A DNA stretch of 39,020 nt from positions 1 to 39,020 of the forward strand of contig JAOADO010000009.1 in assembly GCA_026417275.1 (NCBI GenBank), read 5' to 3'. The notes under the pieces were generated by a model. That model had not been told where the DNA came from. It was given only the letters and a program-made list of their open reading frames with translations, and made no database searches. Source of the stretch: Verrucomicrobiia bacterium (GTDB taxonomy: Bacteria > Verrucomicrobiota > Verrucomicrobiae > Limisphaerales > JAKPVM01). Shown here in pieces: positions 25,501-33,806 of the stretch. Numbering within the stretch: position 1 is the first letter of the stretch; every line of letters begins with the position of its first letter. The position numbers were made by a program, and so were the translations under genes.

Positions 25501-26331
25501 GACCAGGGACAAGCGAAGGTTGAAACGTTAACACCCGAGGAAATGCAAGCGCGCGGTCTTTCGACGGACTGGGACGCTGTGGCAAATCAAATCACTGTCC
25601 TGCAAAAGCGAATTGACGAAATGGGACCGGTTAACCTTGTGGCAATCGAAGAGTATGAAGAAACCGAGCAAAGATATGAGTTTCTCACACAACAATCCGA
25701 CGACCTCCAGAAAGCCAAACAACAGTTGCTGGAGGTAATCAATAAGATAAATTCCCAGACACGAGACATGTTTATTGAAACATTTAATAAAATCCGCGAG
25801 AACTTCCAGCAGATATTTGTGGAAGTCTTTGGCGGAGGCAAGGCAGATTTAAGGTTAATTGACGAAGGCGATGTTCTTGAATCGGGGATTGAAATTGTTG
25901 CGCGACCGCCAGGCAAACAACTCCAGAGCATTTCGCTCTTGAGCGGCGGCGAACAAGCGATGACAGCAATATCTCTACTGTTTTCAATTTACATGGTTAA
26001 ACCAAGTCCGTTCTGTTTTCTGGATGAACTTGACGCACCTCTTGATGAAAGCAATATCAACAGGTTTGCGAAAATCCTGCAACGGTTTATTAACAACTCG
26101 CAGTTCATTATCATCACGCATAATAAACGCACCATTTCAATGGCAGACGCGGTTTATGGCGTCACAATGCAGGAACGCGGCGTCAGCAAGGTAATGAGCG
26201 TCAAATTCCGCGCTTTTGAAAATAATGAAATAAAAGCAGGTTCAAACAACGGAGAATCAACCTCTGTAAATATTGACGCTCAAAAAACTCCTCAAATTCC
26301 ACCAACTGAAGAAGTGGTGTTGACCAAATAA
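22540..26331 (+). CDS. smc: Chromosome segregation protein SMC
   Basis: The 1263-residue ATPase begins MYLKSLTLLGFKSFADKTTL with Walker A GPNGCGKS (31-38). Long coiled coils (about 170-510 and 690-1010) flank a hinge domain (about 525-680, ending near GIFTGGYANGN). The C-terminal head holds signature LSGGE (about 1133) and Walker B FCFLDELDAPLDE (about 1157). SMC dimers with ScpA and ScpB compact and segregate the chromosome. scpA and scpB are not adjacent. Length is at the upper normal range, partly from a longer tail after the head (about 60 residues). The ATG at 22540 is chosen because the SMC fold starts there; no good Shine-Dalgarno is seen. GTG 22531 is an alternative. Confidence 0.97.
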   Translation: MYLKSLTLLGFKSFADKTTLNFLPGVTAIVGPNGCGKSNISDAIRWVLGEQSAKALRAGEMAEVIFNGTETRKPLAMAEVSLTIGDIDKQQLKAAGIELEFNEVTITRRVFRDGASEYFINKIPCRLRDIQQLFMGTGVGKASYSIIAQGNITQILSSKPEDRRLIFEEAAGITRYKSQKKEALKKLEYTDQNLLRVSDLIREVKRQIGSLQRQAGKARRYKQLSIELQHLETQYARHQYDVLNSGMASLSEKARGLEAEIEKLSLEVLQLEDEIARQRQELAEVEKNLAESNRRSLELKAEIERHQNRINYNTERIAELERQNQNAINEITQAEERRSAAQKELETLQTNIEKSQAALEEKRRILNERRSVLSQVEKELVDMQNNLRNAQSQSFGCAQQLSRLRNEIISIEARQQSNLTRLEKLHVEKSQIEQEQTQLKERLETFAQSVEQQKQEATNKRLSVEECQKRLQEIQVQARAITQELENLSRQQAGQRSRLSVLEQLEQAREGFSAAAAAVLRQSKNVLGSLADRIRVPDEYIVAVESALGANLQVILTEHPETAFQILDELTATKKGKASVAALNLRPAAEYIENHDSSVHPTANEENHATAHQNGKVHALSIIQADPTVSHILKGLLGKTYIVPDLKTAANALQNGLAGCDFVTLKGELLNRYGIFTGGYANGNGSASAPSSILGRKNQIAVLKDQLSKLQIQIDEARAKHTALTDEQKTINLALQDAQKQLRECEMTIAQREGEFKALQNALRLMMQRRENVDFEIESIQKDNAKAVERKNELSAKVSELERLEQEASQKIAALNTTIEEARQRRDAANTALTEAKVSLASEEQLFAAYCRQKDPLQTRIKELTQLAEQRKGEISRILERRQQYTIEIEESRQTIERLSHEREQANHQTTSLFELKSRLESEINERENRLKEARSTLANLQQQRNNIEIELTQKRMTIQNICERIYQKYQVRVEEVRSECITITIADQGQAKVETLTPEEMQARGLSTDWDAVANQITVLQKRIDEMGPVNLVAIEEYEETEQRYEFLTQQSDDLQKAKQQLLEVINKINSQTRDMFIETFNKIRENFQQIFVEVFGGGKADLRLIDEGDVLESGIEIVARPPGKQLQSISLLSGGEQAMTAISLLFSIYMVKPSPFCFLDELDAPLDESNINRFAKILQRFINNSQFIIITHNKRTISMADAVYGVTMQERGVSKVMSVKFRAFENNEIKAGSNNGESTSVNIDAQKTPQIPPTEEVVLTK

Positions 26332-26623
26332 TACTTAACTTACATTTCATAATATAAAGCGATAACATCTATTTTGACTTTTTGTATGGATTATTAACGC
26401 TGTGATAAACACTGTGAGTAATTATCAATTGCATTCTGAGTTTTTGTTGCGATTATTCCTCGTTCAATCCAAATCCATTTTAAATAACTATAAGATTGAG
26501 AAATCGGAAATCGCATTTTTGCTGTAAATTATGAAGGGGTTTTGTAAATTTAATGAATAAAAATTGCGCGGGATTTAGGCGGCCTGGGACGGATAATTAC
26601 GAGCGTTTGAATGCATCTGGATA

Positions 26624-27835
26624 ATGAAAAAACCATCGTTAGCAATTATTTTTTTGACGGTTTTCATCGATGTAATCGGCTTTGGGATAATCCTGCCGCT
26701 TTTGCCGCGTTACATTGAACGGTTCGGGGGTAAAGGGGCGCTCATCGGACTTGTGATTGGCTCATTTCCTCTGATGCAATTTATTTTTTCTCCAATCTGG
26801 GGAAGACTTTCGGACAAAATCGGCAGACGACCAATCATACTAATCAGCAACGGTTGCACGGCGATTGCGTACGCATTGTTTGCGCTTGCGGCAGATACGG
26901 GCGGAAAACCAGGACTGGCTCTTGTTCTTGCATCACGGGTTTTTGCCGGAATCTGTGGTGGAAACATATCGGTAGTTTCGGCTTACATAGCAGATATTTC
27001 GCCATCGGAAAAACGGTCACAGAGCATGGCATTGCTTGGATTGGCGTTTGGGTTGGGATTTATTTTGGGTCCAGCGATTGGGGCATTCGGAGCAAAGGAA
27101 TACGGACTAGCGGGACCTGGATGGGTTGCGTCCGCATTGTGCGGATTTAATTTTGTTCTTTCTATTTTCATACTCAAAGAAAGCCTTAATACGGCATTAG
27201 TTTCTGTAGATGAACGTCCCCGGCTAGAACAGTGGCTTTATACTTTAAAACACCCCAAACTCGGCGCATTGATTGGTCTTCATTTTCTCTCCACGTTCTG
27301 TTTTGCGAGTTTTGAAACTACACTGCCATTGCTACTCTCAAAAGCGTATAATTACGATGAAACGAAACTTGGATATATATTCAGTTATTGTGGAGCAGTT
27401 ACAACATTTACACAAGGATTGTTAATCAGAGTTCTGTCCAAAAAGTTTGACGATGCTCGGCTGATTTCGATGAGTTTAATTATTGTAGGGTTAAGTCTTG
27501 CGCTTATGCCTCTGGCTAAAGAAATTACGATTTTGATGATTTTGCTTACAATATTTTCTGCGGCTTCGAACATCAATAGGACTCCAACAATCGGGCAAAT
27601 TTCAGTGAACGCGGTACAAGGCGAGCAAGGTGCAACGCTTGGAATTGCCCATAGCGCGGCAACGCTCGCCTTTGTGTTTGGACCAATTTTTTCAACCGCT
27701 CTTTATGCAATGAATGCTAATCTTTCTTTTTTAGCGACGGCAGTTTTGAGTTTTGCCGGAGGCATTTCCGCGTGGCGTTTTCTAATCTCTGCTTCTATGA
27801 GACACGGGAAAGGGACGGAAACGATTGCTGGTTAA
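26624..27835 (+). CDS. MFS transporter, TetA-like (DHA1 family)
   Basis: The 403-residue protein has 12 predicted membrane helices. Motif A GRLSDKIGRRP (60-70) follows helix 2, and the motif C-like GLAFGLGFILGPAIGAFG lies in helix 5, both typical of drug/proton antiporters of the TetA branch. The N-terminal FIDVIGFGIILPLLPRY is also seen in TetA. Substrate cannot be told; resistance is not implied, since many environmental bacteria carry such housekeeping exporters. It follows smc by 292 bases with no terminator and lies convergent to the cytochrome gene. Confidence 0.9.
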   Translation: MKKPSLAIIFLTVFIDVIGFGIILPLLPRYIERFGGKGALIGLVIGSFPLMQFIFSPIWGRLSDKIGRRPIILISNGCTAIAYALFALAADTGGKPGLALVLASRVFAGICGGNISVVSAYIADISPSEKRSQSMALLGLAFGLGFILGPAIGAFGAKEYGLAGPGWVASALCGFNFVLSIFILKESLNTALVSVDERPRLEQWLYTLKHPKLGALIGLHFLSTFCFASFETTLPLLLSKAYNYDETKLGYIFSYCGAVTTFTQGLLIRVLSKKFDDARLISMSLIIVGLSLALMPLAKEITILMILLTIFSAASNINRTPTIGQISVNAVQGEQGATLGIAHSAATLAFVFGPIFSTALYAMNANLSFLATAVLSFAGGISAWRFLISASMRHGKGTETIAG

Positions 27836-27873
27836 TCACAGTTGTCAATGCGGTTTTTTGTTAGAAACGATGG

Positions 27874-30159
27874 TCATCTGTTGATTCGTTTCAAAAGGTT
27901 AATGGCGTCGGCATAGTTGGGATTAATCTTCAGAGCCCGTAGGACGGCTTGTTTTGCTTCGTCGTATTTATTCAGGTTAAAAAGGATTGTTGCGCGAGCG
28001 TAAGGAATTTCAGCCGAATATTCATTCAAAACTTCGGCACGGTTAAGAGCAGATAGAGCATCCTGCTGTCTTCCGGCTGAATTATAGGCAAGACCAAGGT
28101 TGTACCAGGCTCGAGAAAACTCCGGGTCAAGTTTCACGGTTTCCTCGAGTGTTCGAATTGTTTTATCCAGAAGCCCGCCTTCATAATAGGCCAGGGCAAG
28201 TTTGAATTTGTATTCCGCTTCGCGTGGATTTAACTGACAGGCTTTTTCGAGCATGGGAATAGCGTCCTGCGGTCGCCCAACGACGCTGTGGCAAACCGCG
28301 ATGGCGTAATGAAGCGGCGCTGATTTTGGTTCCCATGTGAGCGCCTTCTTCAAAAGTTCGAGTGCATGTTCGGATTCTCCGCGGTCGAAATGGAAAACAC
28401 CTAATTGAAGCAAGCCAGCGGGTTGGTCGCTATTATAAATCATGGACGCCATGAGTTCTTGTCCCACAGGCGAGTTTGCGTCGATTTGACTCCGCAGAGC
28501 CCATGCGGCGCGTACACGAACAGCGCGCATTCTATCATTTAAAAGTCGTTTTAAAACCCCTTCGAAAAGTTCGTTGTTAAAGTCGGCATAATTTTCCAAC
28601 GCGCGGGCTACATTTTCACGGACAATAGGTTCGGGGTCGTCGGACGCCGATAAAATTGCTTGTTGGACTCGTGGTTCAAACAACCAGCGTTTTAACAGAT
28701 TTACAGCCGCAGCGCGCCAGAGAGGAATTTGCTCTGTGTTTAATATCTTCAGTAAGCCTGGAATTGCCTCGCTTTTACCTTCTCGGGCAAGCGCTACGGC
28801 TATTGTTCTTTCTTGAGACCAGCGATTCATCCGTTCACCATACCATTTTTCAACATATTCTTGTGCCCACGCTGGCGACTTGTTTGTATGACATCTGTTG
28901 CACGCGTTGGGAATGTTGAACTTGGTAGTCATCCGGGGGTCTGGAATCCCAAATCCATGGTCGCGCCGCCAGTGACGTTGCATGTAAACCGTTTGTGGCA
29001 TGTGGCAGTCCTTGCAATAAAATCCCGGCGTATCAGACTTGTGGTGGGAATGAGTTTGGGCATCAATTTTCGGAGCCGGAGGAATCGGCGTTTCGTGACA
29101 TCGCATGCAAAGCGCGTTATCGCGAAGAATATTTTTCCCCGTGTGCGGGTCGTGGCAATCCATACAACTAACACCAGCACGCCCCATCCTGCTCGATAAA
29201 AAGGCGCCAAGTTCAAAATCTTCGTCGCGAACCTGTCCATCTGGATAGTAAATATCTGTTTCGTCCGTAATCACCAACGTGTAATGGTTAAAGAAATTAT
29301 CGCCCGGCGCAAAATTGCCGTTCAGGTCGCCTCTTCTTGAGTGGCATGAACCGCAGATGTGAATCCATTGGTTTGTGGAAAACTTTGTAATTGTGGTATC
29401 ACCTTTTTTATTTGGGTTTTTCTTTTGCCATTCATTGTGGCGGCGAAGGGGTCCGTGGCAGGCTTCGCATCCAACGCCCATTTCCGCGATTTTTGTGTTA
29501 TATGAATCGGTTTTCGGGTCGTAGTTTTTGAACAAGCGGGTATTGTGGCAAACACCACACATTGAGTTCCAATTCATTCCGCGTCCTGTCCAGTGCCCCC
29601 ATTCCCCTGGCTGGCGGTCTTCATCTCCATACACATTGAACCATTCATTTGAGCGAGAATCCACTGCTATTTCTGTTAACTGATAACGTCCATTACCGAA
29701 TGGTATAACAAACTGTCTCAACGGTGAAACGCCAAGAATCCTATCGGGAAAAAATGTTTCTGGTTTGCCACTTGTCCCCGTGGTTATGATTTCGTATCTA
29801 TTATTGTTAATTTTGACTTCCGAAACCTGTGTTCCATGTTTGAACTTTCGCGGCGGGTCAAAAGACGGTTTATCAACAGCGGAGATTATCTGCCTTTCGG
29901 CAAGGGAATGGTGAGAAGCGCGCCATTTTTCAAACGCTTGAACGTGACACTCTGCACAACTCTGGGAGCCGCCGTATTCCGAATGGATTTCCTTTGTATT
30001 TATTTTTTCAGATTCAGATTTATCATCCCCGCCTGATGATTGAGAGAATTTTTTCGAGGTATAAACAAACAGGAAGACATTCAATATTACAATGAAGGCA
30101 ACGAGCAATTTTAAAATAATCTTATGTCTTCTGGAAGGATCCACGACTTTATTTTGCAT
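27874..30159 (-). CDS. Membrane-anchored octaheme cytochrome c fused to HEAT and TPR repeats
   Basis: The 761-residue protein has a single N-terminal anchor (about 15-34) and eight CxxCH heme c motifs beginning at residues 68, 201, 231, 269, 332, 351, 382 and 420. HEAT-like repeats (about 445-560) follow, with alternating helices such as IPLWRAAAVNLLKRW and MRAVRVRAAWALRS. At least five TPR units (about 575-761) complete it. The cytochrome part resembles cytochrome c554/NrfB-type multiheme domains (pairs of motifs close together). Substrate is unknown; a role in periplasmic electron transfer or reduction of a nitrogen or sulfur compound is possible. The repeats suggest it docks a partner. It starts five bases after the glycosidase-like gene ends, so the two are cotranscribed. 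Confidence 0.9.
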   Translation of the reverse strand: MQNKVVDPSRRHKIILKLLVAFIVILNVFLFVYTSKKFSQSSGGDDKSESEKINTKEIHSEYGGSQSCAECHVQAFEKWRASHHSLAERQIISAVDKPSFDPPRKFKHGTQVSEVKINNNRYEIITTGTSGKPETFFPDRILGVSPLRQFVIPFGNGRYQLTEIAVDSRSNEWFNVYGDEDRQPGEWGHWTGRGMNWNSMCGVCHNTRLFKNYDPKTDSYNTKIAEMGVGCEACHGPLRRHNEWQKKNPNKKGDTTITKFSTNQWIHICGSCHSRRGDLNGNFAPGDNFFNHYTLVITDETDIYYPDGQVRDEDFELGAFLSSRMGRAGVSCMDCHDPHTGKNILRDNALCMRCHETPIPPAPKIDAQTHSHHKSDTPGFYCKDCHMPQTVYMQRHWRRDHGFGIPDPRMTTKFNIPNACNRCHTNKSPAWAQEYVEKWYGERMNRWSQERTIAVALAREGKSEAIPGLLKILNTEQIPLWRAAAVNLLKRWLFEPRVQQAILSASDDPEPIVRENVARALENYADFNNELFEGVLKRLLNDRMRAVRVRAAWALRSQIDANSPVGQELMASMIYNSDQPAGLLQLGVFHFDRGESEHALELLKKALTWEPKSAPLHYAIAVCHSVVGRPQDAIPMLEKACQLNPREAEYKFKLALAYYEGGLLDKTIRTLEETVKLDPEFSRAWYNLGLAYNSAGRQQDALSALNRAEVLNEYSAEIPYARATILFNLNKYDEAKQAVLRALKINPNYADAINLLKRINR

Positions 30160-30164
30160 GGGCG

Positions 30165-31979
30165 TTACTCAACCTTTTCTTTTTCGAGGAAATTTTTAAT
30201 GTCTAGATATTGAAGCCAGAGTTTTTGATTCAGCGAACTCAAAACGCCGAGTTCACCACGGGAGCGAACTCGTCTTGCAAAGGTTTTGAATAACTGCTCA
30301 ATGGGTGCGGATTCAAAACTCTTTTTAGCCTCCGCGAGTTGGTCTTTGAATTGGAGTTTGTCAATGCGTCCGCGCAACCAGTTATCACGCAATCTCCATC
30401 CAGGTTCAATGGCGCGAGATACCTGGTCGAGCAACAGTGTAAACTCAAGGTTAGCAATTAACCAATCAATGTTTTCCTGGTGAGCAGTGTGGGTTGCTTT
30501 TGCTTTTAACGCTTTTAATTCCTCGATATCCTTCTGGATTCGTGAACGAAGGTCGTTCCTTATAAGTCCCCATACCACCTCGTAGGGATAATACTCCGGT
30601 GAATACGCCGCAGGTTCCTGATTGATATCGTACCATGTAAGAATTTCGGCAATTTTTGGAGCCAACTCTTTTCCATATTCGCGTTCGCAGAATTTTTTAT
30701 AAAAATCAAGCGTAGCCGCCGCATTTGTCGGGTTATTTACGTATTCAGCAAAAGCCTCGAGATTTGCCTTTGTTTCCTCTGTTCTCCAGTGAATTGCCAC
30801 AACGCCATCGAGTTTTTGTTTATGGGCGAGCGTAACCTGTTCGCGCATCAGACTCACACGCGGTTGAAGATGCCACAGTCGGGCGTCGCCCTCAAACCAC
30901 GGAACTGCCCATACAAGACGGCGCTTTGCGATTTCTCCTATTATTGGCATCTGTGGTTCCCAGCCTTGATTCGGATTTAAACATGAGAAAACGATGTCAA
31001 GCGGTAGGGCGCGATCCAGACCCGCCAGAACTGCTGGGAGTTGGTTTTTGTTTCCCCACCCGCTGATAACAATTCGCACCTTCGGCGCTTTTTTCGCAAT
31101 ATAATCGCGGGCAAGCTGAATATAGGCAAGCGCCCAAACGCCTGTGAAAATTGCTTCCTCCGATTCGGCATCCTGAAAATACTGCCAATCGCGCTTGTAT
31201 AGTTCCCGAAACTCTGCGGATGCGTAGGGTCGCATAACGTCCATTGAAAACTCATGAAGCCAGAGCCATATCCAGTCAATGTCGGGATAATTTTCCAGAA
31301 TATTATCTATGGTTTTGTAAAGAATTTCGATGGATGCTGGATGAGTTGGGTCTGGCAACATCACACCGCGAATCCAGGACGATGGGGGCACAACAGAGGC
31401 AAACTCCGGTGGATGAATTCCAAATTCAAAACCGATGCCGACCTGAATCCCTCGCTCGTGCGCCAGCGCAATCACTTTTCTCATTAATGCCTGCGCCCGA
31501 CCGTAACGTTCCTCCTTGTTCCTTGCTAAAAGCGCACAGTCGGCGCCAAAAGCATCGGTGTCGGCAACTTTAGGAAACAGTTTATCCGTGCCAAAAGCAT
31601 ATTTGCTCACATGCAATGGACGGTATCCCCAGCGCGCCGTGAGCGATGTGTCAAGAAAACATTCGGGAACGATATTTCTGTATTCGATTTTTATGAGCGG
31701 CTCAACATAAGTGGAATAGCGTTCGCCACCGCCTGTATAACAATGAAAGGCGATAAGGTTAAGCCCAAGTTCCTTCATTTTATCGAGGTATTTAACATAA
31801 TCTACTTCGTTCCATGCGCTTGGACCGCTTAAAAAATTGTGCCATGGCAGTGTTCCGCGAATTTTAAATGGTGATTCAGCGGCATTCATTGAAGTCTCCT
31901 TCATCATGATTACCAGAGTAATCAACCACAACAGAACTATTATGATGTTATCTTGCTTTTTCAATTTATCATTGAACAT
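30165..31979 (-). CDS. Membrane-anchored or exported glycoside hydrolase-like barrel protein
   Basis: The 604-residue protein has an N-terminal hydrophobic segment (NIIIVLLWLITLVIMM), then IRGTLPWHNFLSGPSAWNEV and a long alpha/beta region with LGLNLIAFHCYTGG, GIQVGIGFEFGIHPPEF and DWIWLWLHEFSMDV. These are typical of retaining glycoside hydrolase barrels related to GH20/GH67-type enzymes; a candidate acid is in WLHEF. A helical C-terminal domain (about 430-600) follows. Exact family and substrate are not recognised. The ATG at 31979 overlaps the cupin stop by 11 bases; ATG 31997 is an alternative. It ends five bases before the octaheme cytochrome, so all three form one operon. Confidence 0.7.
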   Translation of the reverse strand: MFNDKLKKQDNIIIVLLWLITLVIMMKETSMNAAESPFKIRGTLPWHNFLSGPSAWNEVDYVKYLDKMKELGLNLIAFHCYTGGGERYSTYVEPLIKIEYRNIVPECFLDTSLTARWGYRPLHVSKYAFGTDKLFPKVADTDAFGADCALLARNKEERYGRAQALMRKVIALAHERGIQVGIGFEFGIHPPEFASVVPPSSWIRGVMLPDPTHPASIEILYKTIDNILENYPDIDWIWLWLHEFSMDVMRPYASAEFRELYKRDWQYFQDAESEEAIFTGVWALAYIQLARDYIAKKAPKVRIVISGWGNKNQLPAVLAGLDRALPLDIVFSCLNPNQGWEPQMPIIGEIAKRRLVWAVPWFEGDARLWHLQPRVSLMREQVTLAHKQKLDGVVAIHWRTEETKANLEAFAEYVNNPTNAAATLDFYKKFCEREYGKELAPKIAEILTWYDINQEPAAYSPEYYPYEVVWGLIRNDLRSRIQKDIEELKALKAKATHTAHQENIDWLIANLEFTLLLDQVSRAIEPGWRLRDNWLRGRIDKLQFKDQLAEAKKSFESAPIEQLFKTFARRVRSRGELGVLSSLNQKLWLQYLDIKNFLEKEKVE

Positions 31980-32319
31980 AAAAAATATCGTTTTCATCAA
32001 TATCAGGAATTCCTATTACCAGGACGCGCATTTTGCCAATTGCGCCGTGAATAACGCCTGGTGGGATTTGAACAATTGAACCTTTGAAAATTTTTTTCTT
32101 TTCCTCGTTCAATATTATTTCTCCCTCACCTTCTAAAACATAGTATATTTCCAGCGATTTTTTATGGTAATGCGGTTTTGCACCATCAATGTCTACCACA
32201 TGCGTCCACGCGGCGGCGCCGACGTCCTCTTTGCTTATAAGCCTGATTCTCCAACCGCAAGCACTTCTTTCCCGCAAAGCGTCTGTTTCGTGTTTAATAA
32301 TTGTTTGTTTGTCATTCAT
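31969..32319 (-). CDS. Cupin-domain protein
   Basis: The 116-residue protein is a single conserved beta-barrel cupin. Motif 1 gives H50, H52 and E57 (PHYHKKSLEIYYVLEGEGEI) and motif 2 gives H91 (IPPGVIHGA), the 3-His/1-Glu metal site. Small cupins of this kind include sugar isomerases, dioxygenases and sensors; reaction is unknown. Its stop overlaps the next gene, a glycosidase-like protein, hinting at a joint role in carbohydrate handling. A hairpin-rich gap lies upstream. Confidence 0.88.
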   Translation of the reverse strand: MNDKQTIIKHETDALRERSACGWRIRLISKEDVGAAAWTHVVDIDGAKPHYHKKSLEIYYVLEGEGEIILNEEKKKIFKGSIVQIPPGVIHGAIGKMRVLVIGIPDIDENDIFYVQ

Positions 32320-32416
32320 TTAAAAAAATTCCCGACACTATTTATTTTTGGAATAGAGGGCGCCATGCATCATTTACATTTGGTACGGTAGAGACTTACG
32401 CCTTAAACTCCGTTTT

Positions 32417-32433
32417 GGGAGGAACCACCTCCC
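32417..32433. repeat. Perfect 6-bp hairpin upstream of the cupin gene
   Basis: GGGAGG (32417-32422) and CCTCCC (32428-32433) pair around AACCA. It is part of a cluster of stem-loops between the cupin and the flavin reductase-like gene. Confidence 0.35.
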
Positions 32434-32501
32434 GTCCATTCGTTTATCGTATAATCATATGTTTGCGCAAAAGCGTAATACCCGCGTGTTCTTTACATCC
32501 T

Positions 32502-32521
32502 GGCTTTGCAGGAGCAAAGCC
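32502..32521. repeat. REP-like palindrome, copy 2, with adjacent stem-loops
   Basis: GGCTTTGC (32502-32509) and GCAAAGCC (32514-32521) form a perfect 8-bp stem around AGGA. It matches the palindrome at 5640-5659 in 20 of 21 bases. Two further short stems follow immediately (TTTTGCC/GGCAAAA near 32529-32543, AGGCA/TGCCT near 32537-32550). Confidence 0.5.
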
Positions 32522-32562
32522 TCCCTATTTTTGCCAGGCAAAACTGCCTCTCCAGCAACAGC

Positions 32563-33132
32563 TCACATTAATTTTTCGCCAACAGAAAATGCCTGTCCGA
32601 TAAAATCACCTACACTGTAGTAGGCGTAACTATCTGGCATAAACACGAATGGTTTCATTTTTTTAATATCAACTAAACCACTTTTTTCCAGTAGAGAATC
32701 GTCAATCAATGTGTTCACCACTTTTCCAATAAACTGCGTGTGAATGCCGAGCTCGATTGTGTGAATGAGGAGGCACTCAATGACTACCGGAAATTCTGAC
32801 GGATATGGCGCGTCTACGTGAGCGCTTTTTACAGGTGTAAGTTTTGTCTTTGTGAACTTATCAACGTCCTTGCCAGAAACCATCCCGGTAAAATCAGTTT
32901 GTTTAATCAAGTCCTGGGATGGAATGCTTACTGTGAACGCCTTTTTTTGAATTATATTGTGGTAAGTGTAGGTGGCTTTTCTCAGGGAAACTGCCACACA
33001 TGGCGGGTCAGAACAACATATTCCGCCCCACGAAAAAGGCGCGATATCGGGTTTTCCTTGCGCGTCGTAAGTGCCAACAACCATTACAGGCGCGGGATAA
33101 ATGTATGGTTTTGCACCGACTGATTTTTTCAT
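32563..33132 (-). CDS. Flavin reductase-like FMN-binding protein
   Basis: The 189-residue protein matches the flavin reductase-like / flavoredoxin fold: PAPVMVVGTYDAQGKPDIAPFSWGG, then CCSDPPCVAVSLRKATYTYHNI, and later KAFTVSIPSQDL. Such proteins bind FMN and either reduce it with NAD(P)H or act as flavoredoxins. It appears monocistronic; the neighbours do not reveal the partner. A cysteine-rich CCSDPPC patch is typical of the flavoredoxin branch. Confidence 0.88.
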   Translation of the reverse strand: MKKSVGAKPYIYPAPVMVVGTYDAQGKPDIAPFSWGGICCSDPPCVAVSLRKATYTYHNIIQKKAFTVSIPSQDLIKQTDFTGMVSGKDVDKFTKTKLTPVKSAHVDAPYPSEFPVVIECLLIHTIELGIHTQFIGKVVNTLIDDSLLEKSGLVDIKKMKPFVFMPDSYAYYSVGDFIGQAFSVGEKLM

Positions 33133-33246
33133 GAGAGAAATTATGGCACGGAGATATGATTTTTACAGCAAAAAAATCCAAAGGAGAACTATTTGAACGC
33201 AGTTAATTATGTCTATTGCTAAACGGGATAAGAACAGGAGACCGAC

Positions 33247-33777
33247 TCACCAATTTACCGGTATCGCCTGTTTTTTTCCAAATCTATCAAAGTAATAAAC
33301 TCTTTTATTTGTTTTGCCGTATTCGTGAAGCATGCGAGTAATTTTTACGTCGTAACAGCAATATTCAGCAATTTCAAGAAGTTTACCCTCGCGATACCAC
33401 TTAATCGCCTGAATACCGTCCGAGGTTTTTTCAACACCAAGCGTTGCGGTCGCCAGGGCGTCTAAAGACAACTTTTTCTGTGCTACTTTGTATAACTCAA
33501 CCAGAAGGTCGAGGTGGGGCAGTTGCGTCAGGTCAATCGGCGTATAACCATGCAGAACTTCAAAATCAAACCGCAACATGTTAAAGCCGACAACCAGATC
33601 GGCGCGCATCAATTCCTTGATTAAAAGTGGAACGTCTTCCTCGCAGTAGATGTTGTATTTTCCAGTGGCGGTACTATAGGTAACCCCAACACTCATCCGC
33701 ATTTTTGAGATGGAGTTCCATCCACCAACCTCTTCGGCAGACTTTTGTGTTTCAATGTCAAAATAAATGATGTTCAT
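33247..33777 (-). CDS. DEDDy 3'-5' exonuclease-like RNase H-fold protein
   Basis: The 176-residue domain has Exo I D7-x-E9 (YFDIET), Exo II D71 in GFNMLRFDFEVL, and Exo III Y139-x-x-x-D143 (YCCYDVKIT), the DEDDy set. It resembles the stand-alone exonuclease domains related to DNA polymerase B proofreading or YprB-type RNase H_2 proteins. Substrate (DNA or RNA) is unknown. It ends in AIPVNW and is followed downstream by the flavin reductase gene after 114 bases. The upstream neighbour, on the same strand, ends 29 bases before it. Confidence 0.85.
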   Translation of the reverse strand: MNIIYFDIETQKSAEEVGGWNSISKMRMSVGVTYSTATGKYNIYCEEDVPLLIKELMRADLVVGFNMLRFDFEVLHGYTPIDLTQLPHLDLLVELYKVAQKKLSLDALATATLGVEKTSDGIQAIKWYREGKLLEIAEYCCYDVKITRMLHEYGKTNKRVYYFDRFGKKQAIPVNW

Positions 33778-33806
33778 GAAATTGCGGTATTTACGCGAAA
33801 TTCATA

